Made by a program: the position numbers and the translations under genes
DNA from: DATDCY01 sp031406795 [NCBI: Candidatus Rokuibacteriota bacterium]
Lineage (GTDB): Bacteria; JAUVQV01
Assembly (NCBI GenBank): GCA_031406795.1
Contig: JANOHV010000242.1
Location: 1 to 17,013 of the forward strand
Reading direction: 5' to 3'
DNA: 17,013 nucleotides
In this document: one piece after another, positions 12,427-17,013 of the stretch
Layout of the letters: each line of letters begins with the position of its first letter
How positions within the stretch are numbered: the first letter of the stretch is position 1
The notes under the pieces: generated by a model
Told to the model about the DNA's origin: nothing
The model's database searches: none
The model's input: only the letters and a program-made list of their open reading frames with translations

Positions 12427-14172
12427 ATGGACCCGCGCGAGCTCGAGCGCGAGCTGCGCGAATTCCTCGGGAAGCGCTTCGGCGGGGCGGTCCAGCTGGC
12501 GGGAGCGCTGCCCTTCGACGCGCCGCAACCCGCCGCCGACGGCGCCGGCGAGGACGAGCCGCCGGCTCCCGCGGCGGCGCCGCTGCCCGAGTTCGACCTC
12601 AAGCCCGAGCAGCTGGAGGCCTACCTCGACCAGTTCGTCGTGCGCCAGGACGCGGCCAAAGAGGTCCTGGCCACCAAGGTCTGCACCCACTACAACCGCA
12701 TCAAGCTCTTCCGTGAGCACCCCGGGGAGAGCCGCTTCGCCGGGGTCGGCAACATCAAGAGCAACATCCTGATGCTCGGCCCGACGGGCGTCGGCAAGAC
12801 CTATCTCGTCAAGCTCGTCGCGCGCAAGATCGGCATTCCGTTCGTCAAGGGCGACGCCACCAAGTTCTCCGAGACCGGCTACGTCGGCGCGGACGTCGAG
12901 GACCTGGTGCGCGACCTGGTGCGCGAGGCCGGCGGCGACATCCGGCTGGCCGAGCACGGCATCGTCTACATCGACGAGATCGACAAGATCGCCTCGGCAA
13001 ACTCCCTGCACGGTCCCGATGTCTCGCGCACCGGCGTGCAGCGCGCGCTGCTCAAGCCGATGGAGGAAACCGACGTCGAGCTGCGCGTCGCCCACGACAT
13101 GATCTCCCAGATGGAGGCGCTCGAGGACTGGCGGCGCACCGGCAAGCGGGAGAAGAAGACCGTCAGCACGCGCAATATCCTGTTCATTCTCAGCGGCGCG
13201 TTCACCGGCCTCGACGAGATCGTCAAGCGCCGGCTGACCCGCGCCGACATCGGTTTTCGCTCCGTGGAACGGGCGCCCACCGACGCGCCGCCCTCCTGGT
13301 ACCTGCACCAGGCGGCCCCCGAGGATCTCATCGCCTACGGCTTCGAATCGGAGTTCGTCGGCCGCCTGCCGGTGACCGTGGTGCTCGACCCGCTGAGCGA
13401 GGCCGATCTCTTCGCGATCCTGCGCAACCCGAACTGCCCGGTCGTCCAGGGGAAGAAAGCCGATTTCAAGGCCTACGGCATCGACGTGCACTTCGAGGAC
13501 GAGGCGCTGCGCAAACTCGCGACGCTGGCCCACCGGCAGCGCACCGGTGCCCGCGGCCTGGCGAGCGTGGTCGAGGCGGCGCTGCTGAAGTTCGAGAAGA
13601 AACTCCCCTCCACCGACATCCGGCGACTCGTGGTGACCCCCGAGTTGGTCGAGGACCCGGTGCGCGAGCTGGCGCGGCTGCTCGCCGACCCCGGCGCGGC
13701 CGATCTGGCCGAACGCTTCGAACGGCTCGCCGCGGCGGAGCGCGCCGAGTTGACGCGGGCCTTCGAAGCGCAGATGGCGCTGCTCGGGGAGCGCTGCCGT
13801 GTGCCGGCCGGCGCCGAGATCGTCGAACTGGCGGTCCGGCGCATGAGCGCCCGCGGCACCGACGCGGAGGAAGCCTGCCGGGCCATCGGGGACGCCGCCG
13901 CTGCGCTCGACGGCTTCCTCGCGGCCTTTCGCGAGAAGCACGCGATCACCCTCGAGTTCACCCCGGAGGCGCGCGCGCGGGTCATCGTGCTGGCCGGGGC
14001 CGGCGCCGCGCAGGTCGGGGAGTTGTGTTCGAAGCTCTTCGCGAACTACCCGCTCGGGCTCAACCTGCTGCGCGAGCGCACCGGGCGCGACACGTTCGCC
14101 ATCGCGGCGGCCGCGATCGGCGACCCCGATGGTTTTCTCAACGGCCTGATCCGGGAGAACTACGCGCGATGA
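12427..14172 (+). CDS. ClpX-like AAA+ unfoldase lacking the zinc-binding domain, with C-terminal extension
   Basis: This 581-residue AAA+ ATPase is related to ClpX (about 424 residues in E. coli). Walker A is GPTGVGKT (118-125) and Walker B is IVYIDEID (179-186). The pore-1 loop GYVG is at 151-154. Sensor-1 is in [10 protein letters not shown] (Asn250), the Arg finger in EFVGRLP is Arg313, and sensor-2 GAR is at 374-376. IGF (275-277) sits where ClpX carries its ClpP-docking loop. The N-terminal Cys4 zinc-binding domain is absent. In its place is a 57-residue Pro/Ala/Glu-rich segment without cysteine. The segment holding the ClpX RKH loop is replaced by a charged sequence ([16 protein letters not shown]). 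Residues about 410-581 have no ClpX counterpart. The start is ATG 12427 or an in-frame GTG at 12403. The stop overlaps the next ATG (ATGA). HslU is excluded because it has a large I-domain. Protease coupling is inferred only. Confidence 0.88.
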   Translation: MDPRELERELREFLGKRFGGAVQLAGALPFDAPQPAADGAGEDEPPAPAAAPLPEFDLKPEQLEAYLDQFVVRQDAAKEVLATKVCTHYNRIKLFREHPGESRFAGVGNIKSNILMLGPTGVGKTYLVKLVARKIGIPFVKGDATKFSETGYVGADVEDLVRDLVREAGGDIRLAEHGIVYIDEIDKIASANSLHGPDVSRTGVQRALLKPMEETDVELRVAHDMISQMEALEDWRRTGKREKKTVSTRNILFILSGAFTGLDEIVKRRLTRADIGFRSVERAPTDAPPSWYLHQAAPEDLIAYGFESEFVGRLPVTVVLDPLSEADLFAILRNPNCPVVQGKKADFKAYGIDVHFEDEALRKLATLAHRQRTGARGLASVVEAALLKFEKKLPSTDIRRLVVTPELVEDPVRELARLLADPGAADLAERFERLAAAERAELTRAFEAQMALLGERCRVPAGAEIVELAVRRMSARGTDAEEACRAIGDAAAALDGFLAAFREKHAITLEFTPEARARVIVLAGAGAAQVGELCSKLFANYPLGLNLLRERTGRDTFAIAAAAIGDPDGFLNGLIRENYAR

Positions 14173-15149
14173 AAAACAAGGACTACTACGCCGCCCTCGG
14201 GGTGGCCCGCGGCGCGACCGAAGACGAGATCAAGAAGTCCTACCGCAAGCTTGCGATGCAGTACCACCCGGATCGCAACAAGGGCGACAAGAAGGCCGAG
14301 GAGAAGTTCAAGGACATCAGCGAGGCCTACGCCGTGCTCTCCGACAAAGAGAAGCGCGCGCAGTTCGACCAGATCGGCGCCGCGGGCTTCCGCCAGCGCT
14401 ACAGCCAGGAGGACATCTTTCGCGGCGCGGACTTCGGCGACGCCTTCAGCGGCACGGGGGTCGACCCCAACGACATCTTCAGCGCGCTTTTCGGCGGCCG
14501 GGGGGGGCGCGGCGGTTCGGGCGGGCGTGGCGGCTTCCGGGTGAAGTACGGCGGGGGCGCCCCCGGCGGGGCTTCGGGGTTCGATTTCAGCCAGATGTTC
14601 GGACCCGCCGACGGCCGGGCGGGGCGCAACGCGGACGGCGAGGACATCTCGTACGAATTGCCGGTGTCGATCGAGGAAGCGCACCACGGGGCGGAGAAGC
14701 AGGTGACCTACCAGGGCCCCGCCGGCCCGAAGGAGATCAAGGTCCGCATCCCCGCCGGAATCGCCGAGGGCCAGCGCCTGCGCGTGCCGGGCCGGGGAGA
14801 GCCGGCGCACGGCGGCGGGGCGGCCGGCGATCTGTATTTCGTGGTTCGCATCGAGGATCACCCGATCTACGAACGCGAGGGGACCGACCTGATCCTGCAC
14901 CGCGAGGTGCCGTTCACGCTCGTCGCGCTCGGCGGCTCGCTCGAGGTGCCGACGCTCGATGGCGTCCGGAAAGTCAAACTCGCGCCCGGGACGCAGCCGC
15001 AGACGCGCATCCGCCTCGCCGGCCACGGGATGGCCGGGCGCGGGGGCAGCCGCGGCGACTTTTACCTGATTGTCATGCCGCGCGTGCCGGTCAAGCTCAC
15101 CGCGAAGCAGAAGAAGCTGCTCGAACAGTTGGTGGACGAAGATCTGTGA
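14169..15149 (+). CDS. Class B DnaJ/CbpA-like co-chaperone
   Basis: This is a type II J-protein of 326 residues, similar in architecture to E. coli CbpA. The J domain (residues 4-72) has the HPD triad at His33-Pro34-Asp35. The linker (about 90-160) is rich in Gly and includes [14 protein letters not shown]. Zinc-finger motifs are absent. The two C-terminal beta sandwiches contain [40 protein letters not shown], a [19 protein letters not shown] strand set, [20 protein letters not shown] and a terminal [16 protein letters not shown] dimerisation-type helix. ATG 14169 overlaps the upstream TGA as ATGA, and GGGAG precedes it by 11 nt, so it is coupled to the ClpX-like gene. Together with the class A J-protein gene this makes a J-AAA-J operon. 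Whether it works with DnaK, the AAA+ partner or both is not shown by the sequence. Confidence 0.92.
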   Translation: MKNKDYYAALGVARGATEDEIKKSYRKLAMQYHPDRNKGDKKAEEKFKDISEAYAVLSDKEKRAQFDQIGAAGFRQRYSQEDIFRGADFGDAFSGTGVDPNDIFSALFGGRGGRGGSGGRGGFRVKYGGGAPGGASGFDFSQMFGPADGRAGRNADGEDISYELPVSIEEAHHGAEKQVTYQGPAGPKEIKVRIPAGIAEGQRLRVPGRGEPAHGGGAAGDLYFVVRIEDHPIYEREGTDLILHREVPFTLVALGGSLEVPTLDGVRKVKLAPGTQPQTRIRLAGHGMAGRGGSRGDFYLIVMPRVPVKLTAKQKKLLEQLVDEDL

Positions 15150-15150
15150 A

Positions 15151-15179
15151 TTGACAACCAGGTCGCCGACGCTTACCTT
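15151..15179 (+). promoter_or_regulatory. Candidate promoter for the two-CW protein gene
   Basis: A perfect TTGACA (15151-15156) begins one base after the preceding stop codon, followed by a 17-nt spacer and TACCTT (15174-15179), a weak -10. The first 18 nt, TTGACAACCAGGTCGCCG, match 15 of 18 with the start of the lipoprotein promoter at 3022. Confidence 0.5.
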
Positions 15180-15219
15180 AGCTAGATAAGTGGTTTAATT
15201 GGCATTGGGAGGGCCTGGT

Positions 15220-15525
15220 ATGGCGGTGAAGAAGAATTGCTGGGAAGTCAAAAAATGCGGTCGTGAGCCGAAAGGCGCAAAGGTCGCTGAATTTGGCGTT
15301 TGTCCGGTTACGGTTGAGACGAAGCTCGACGCGGTTCACGGCGGCAGTCACGCCGGCCGCTCCTGCTGGGTGGTTGCCGGGAGCCTCTGCGGCGGCAAGG
15401 TGCAGGGGACGTTCGCGGCGAAATTCGAAAACTGTGAGACGTGCGATTTCTACGCCGCGGTGCGCGAGGAGGAGTTCCCCAACTTCCAGTACTCCAGCAC
15501 GTTGCTGGCGAAACTGAGGCGCTGA
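15220..15525 (+). CDS. Two-CW domain protein (small cysteine-rich protein)
   Basis: This 101-residue soluble protein has two Cys-Trp pairs (Cys7-Trp8 in NCWEVKKCGREP, and Cys49-Trp50 in GRSCWVVAGSLCGGKVQGTF) and seven cysteines in total (7, 13, 28, 49, 57, 72, 75). The ending NCETCDFY is also typical. This is the two-CW (tCW) domain, found alone or attached to chemoreceptors and other signalling proteins, mainly in deltaproteobacteria as far as recalled. The cysteines suggest metal or redox sensing, which is unproven. ATG 15220 is preceded by GGGAGGG at 15207-15213, so the in-frame ATG at 15199 is not used. It has its own promoter immediately after the J-protein operon and is followed by a palindromic repeat that can act as its terminator. 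Confidence 0.85.
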   Translation: MAVKKNCWEVKKCGREPKGAKVAEFGVCPVTVETKLDAVHGGSHAGRSCWVVAGSLCGGKVQGTFAAKFENCETCDFYAAVREEEFPNFQYSSTLLAKLRR

Positions 15526-15592
15526 CAGGCCGCTGAAAAAGGCCCATCTGCCAGGCGTGGCCTTGCTTCTGGACCTTTTTGATCAGCCTGTC
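15524..15592 (+). terminator. Palindromic repeat copy A, probable terminator of the two-CW gene
   Basis: The repeat starts inside the stop codon of the two-CW gene. The stem pairs GACAGGC (15524-15530) with GCCTGTC (15586-15592) and AAAAAGG (15536-15542) with CCTTTTT (15574-15580). The arms contain the A and T runs, as in many bidirectional terminators. The complement of this element matches a second copy at 16897-16953, so it is also a member of a dispersed repeat family. Confidence 0.65.
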
Positions 15593-15594
15593 CG

Positions 15595-15623
15595 TTCTGA
15601 GTGCTCCCGCAACCCGTTAAACT
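15595..15623 (+). promoter_or_regulatory. Weak candidate promoter for mnmA
   Basis: TTCTGA (15595-15600) and TAAACT (15618-15623) are separated by 17 nt. The predicted start near 15630 leaves only about 13 nt before the ATG at 15643, and there is no Shine-Dalgarno. Both boxes are poor matches. Confidence 0.25.
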
Positions 15624-15642
15624 GCGGCGGCTATCGATCACG

Positions 15643-16674
15643 ATGAGGGTGCTGGTCGCGATGAGCGGCGGGGTGGACAGCACCCTTGCCGCGGCCCTGC
15701 TGATCGAGCAGGGCCACGAGGTTCTGGGCGGAAATCTGTGCCTGGTGGATCACCCGCCGGGCGACGACGCGCCTGATCCGGCGGGGGCGGCCGATGCTCT
15801 CGGCATCTCGTTCACCCGCTGGGATCTGCGCGCTGAATTCGAGCGGCTGGTCATTGCGCCCTTCACCGCGTCGTACGCGACCGGGCGCACGCCGAATCCC
15901 TGCGCCCTCTGCAACGCCCGCGTGAAGTTCGGACTCCTGCTCGAGAAGGCGCGCGAGGCGGGGGCCGATGCCCTCGCCACGGGCCACTACGCGGGCATCG
16001 ACTCGGCGCCGGACGGGCCGCCGCGCCTTGTCAGGGGGGCGGACCGCCGCAAGGATCAATCGTATTTCCTCTTCGCGATCTCCCGCGCGTCGCTTCCTCA
16101 TCTTCTCTTCCCGCTCGGCGGGCTCACCAAGAGCGAGGTGCGGGCGATGGCACGCGCGCGCGGCCTCGCGGCGGCCGAGCGGGCGGAGAGCCAGGAGATC
16201 TGCTTCGTCCCCGACAACGACTACGCCGGGTTCCTGGCGCGCCGGTCGCCGCCGGCGGCGTTCGTCCCCGGCGACGTCGTCGACACGGCGGGCCGGCGGC
16301 TCGGCGGCCACGGTGGCCTGGCGAACTTCACGGTGGGCCAGCGGCGTGGCCTCGGTTTTGCGACTGGGCGCCCGCTGTATGTGGTGTCGCTCGATGCCGC
16401 CCGCAACGAGGTTGTCGTCGGCGGCGACGCCGAGCTCTGGCGGCGCGACCTGATTGCCGCCGGCGTGAATTGGCTGGTGGACGAACCGCGCGGCGATTTT
16501 CGAGCGGCGGTCCGAATCCGCTCACGGCACGAGCCGGCGCCCGCGACGCTCGCGCCGGCGGGCGCCGGCGCCTGGCGGGTGCGGTTCGACGAGCCCCAAC
16601 GGGCGATCACGCCGGGGCAGGGGGCGGTCTTCTACGACGGCGAAACAGTCCTCGGCGGCGGCTGGATCCAGTAA
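15643..16674 (+). CDS. mnmA: tRNA-specific 2-thiouridylase
   Basis: MnmA (TrmU) thiolates the wobble uridine at position 34 of tRNA-Lys, -Glu and -Gln, using ATP and a persulfide relay. It is cytoplasmic. The protein has 343 residues, slightly shorter than E. coli MnmA (368). The N-terminal PP-loop is SGGVDST (residues 8-14). The two catalytic cysteines are conserved as Cys87 in GRTPNPCALCN and Cys187 in SQEICFVPDNDY. Other landmarks are ATGHYAGI (112-119), KDQSYFLF (137-144) and NFTVGQRRGLGFATGRPLYV before the C-terminal beta-barrel. The end, ITPGQGAVFYDGETVLGGGWI, is the family signature. ATG 15643 gives the standard MRVLVAMSGG N-terminus; an in-frame upstream extension to 15601 is not needed. 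No Shine-Dalgarno is visible. Confidence 0.95.
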   Translation: MRVLVAMSGGVDSTLAAALLIEQGHEVLGGNLCLVDHPPGDDAPDPAGAADALGISFTRWDLRAEFERLVIAPFTASYATGRTPNPCALCNARVKFGLLLEKAREAGADALATGHYAGIDSAPDGPPRLVRGADRRKDQSYFLFAISRASLPHLLFPLGGLTKSEVRAMARARGLAAAERAESQEICFVPDNDYAGFLARRSPPAAFVPGDVVDTAGRRLGGHGGLANFTVGQRRGLGFATGRPLYVVSLDAARNEVVVGGDAELWRRDLIAAGVNWLVDEPRGDFRAAVRIRSRHEPAPATLAPAGAGAWRVRFDEPQRAITPGQGAVFYDGETVLGGGWIQ

Positions 16675-16730
16675 CCGTCGGCCCGGGCCGCTGGGGAGGC
16701 CACGATGCGCCCCGGCGGCGTTGGTCATCG

Positions 16731-16760
16731 CGCCGCTTGTGCGGCGGGCACGAGCCCGCC
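16731..16760 (+). other. Two mutually exclusive GC hairpins downstream of mnmA
   Basis: CGCCGC-TTGT-GCGGCG (16731-16746) and GGCGGGC-ACGA-GCCCGCC (16743-16760) are both perfect stems with tetraloops and share bases 16743-16746. Only one can form at a time. They could be the mnmA 3' structure or part of a leader for the downstream gene. No T-tract follows. Confidence 0.4.
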
Positions 16761-16840
16761 TCCGCGCACGCTCTTCACCGCCTTGCCGGGACGCATCGTG
16801 ACGCTCCCGATCGGCCGGACAGCAGATGCCGGGAAATCCG

Positions 16841-16849
16841 TGCTAATAT
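16841..16849 (+). promoter_or_regulatory. Extended -10 promoter element
   Basis: TGCTAATAT is a TGn-extended -10 (TAATAT at 16844-16849). No -35 is recognisable 17 nt upstream, as is common for extended -10 promoters. The predicted start is near 16856, which would give a leader of about 117 nt carrying repeat copy B before the gene starting at 16973. Confidence 0.35.
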
Positions 16850-16896
16850 TCGGCGCCAATCAACCTCATACAAGGATGCCGAAAACATAGAAAACT

Positions 16897-16953
16897 GGCA
16901 GGTTGCTCAAGAAGGTCCAGATGCAAGCAGATGGGCCTCTTCAGCGACCTGCT
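16897..16953 (+). repeat. Palindromic repeat copy B
   Basis: This is the same element as copy A in opposite orientation. It has GTTGCTCAAGAAGGTCCAG, then ATGCAAGCAGATGGGCCT, with outer arms GCAGGT (16898-16903) and ACCTGC (16947-16952). Relative to copy A it lacks an internal block of 11 nt and one T. It ends 5 nt before the GGAGG of the gene at the right edge. Confidence 0.75.
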
Positions 16954-16972
16954 CTACCGGAGGTCAGGTCAC

Positions 16973-17013
16973 ATGGTTCGCAGGGAATCAGATCGGTCGA
17001 TCGCCTATTTCAC
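16973..17013 (+). CDS. N-terminus of a probable alpha-glucan (glycogen) phosphorylase, truncated by window edge
   Basis: Only 13 full codons are visible: MVRRESDRSIAYF plus two bases (AC) of a Thr codon. Alpha-glucan family phosphorylases (GT35), which release glucose-1-phosphate from glycogen or maltodextrin, commonly begin with a segment such as IAYFTMEI or VAYFSMEI, and SIAYFT fits this well. GGAGG at 16959-16963 lies 9 nt before the ATG, supporting a true gene start. The identification rests on six or seven residues and could be wrong. The codon AC- must be Thr, consistent with IAYFTMEI. Confidence 0.4.
   Translation, partial: MVRRESDRSIAYF

Noticed and set aside
11947-13941. A 664-codon minus-strand frame opposite the class A J-protein and ClpX-like genes
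   Set aside because: Shadow frame; the plus strand carries the Walker, sensor and zinc-finger motifs.
16705-16890. A 61-codon plus-strand frame after mnmA with a good GGGGAGG five bases upstream
   Set aside because: The protein has no hydrophobic segment or recognisable motif, and the frame runs through the alternative hairpins and the extended -10 promoter. The ribosome-binding-like sequence is likely to be chance in G-rich DNA.
1-17013. CRISPR arrays, tRNA or rRNA genes, insertion sequences, prophage
   Set aside because: No regularly spaced direct repeats, no cloverleaf or rRNA sequence and no transposase or integrase motifs were recognised.

Overview
The window is a high-GC chromosomal segment from a Gram-negative bacterium. 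An outer-membrane-type beta-barrel protein, a lipoprotein and periplasmic proteins with Sec signal peptides indicate the outer membrane. The dnaE-accA gene pair, a 'two-CW' cysteine protein, several TTGACA-N17 sigma-70-type promoters and multiple palindromic intergenic repeats are most compatible with a deltaproteobacterial lineage (Desulfuromonadota-like or a related uncultured group). That placement is inferred from gene content only and is uncertain. No tRNA, rRNA, CRISPR array, transposase or phage gene was recognised. Most genes are ordinary chromosomal ones.

Layout. (1) 1-1822, plus strand: the 3' part of an AI-2E-family membrane permease and a HAD-family hydrolase. (2) 1819-2992, minus strand: a tightly packed set of three small membrane proteins (VanZ-like, DUF2752, TM2 with zinc ribbon). 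The set converges on the HAD gene with overlapping stop codons and diverges from a lipoprotein gene at 3063 through an apparently shared -35 region. (3) 3993-5528: two exported proteins of unknown function, probably one operon. (4) 5616-10039: dnaE (replicative polymerase alpha subunit) and accA (acetyl-CoA carboxylase subunit). (5) 10039-11215: a repeat-rich stretch around an outer-membrane beta-barrel gene read on the minus strand. (6) 11330-15149: a three-gene operon of class A DnaJ, a ClpX-like AAA+ ATPase and a class B DnaJ. (7) 15220-16674: a small two-CW protein and the tRNA 2-thiouridylase mnmA. (8) The right edge carries the first 13 codons of what looks like an alpha-glucan phosphorylase.

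The most interesting element is the chaperone operon. A ClpX-type unfoldase has lost the N-terminal zinc-binding domain that normally binds adaptors, kept the IGF tripeptide that docks ClpP, has a rewritten RKH-loop region and carries a C-terminal extension of about 170 residues. Its gene is sandwiched between two different J-domain co-chaperone genes and linked to the second by a 4-nt ATGA overlap. The inference is a dedicated J-protein/AAA+ protein-quality-control module in which J-proteins may replace the usual adaptor function.

A second theme is repeats. Two diverged copies of one palindromic element lie at 15524-15592 and 16897-16953. A 37-nt-armed inverted repeat lies at 11032-11141, and twin GC hairpins follow accA.
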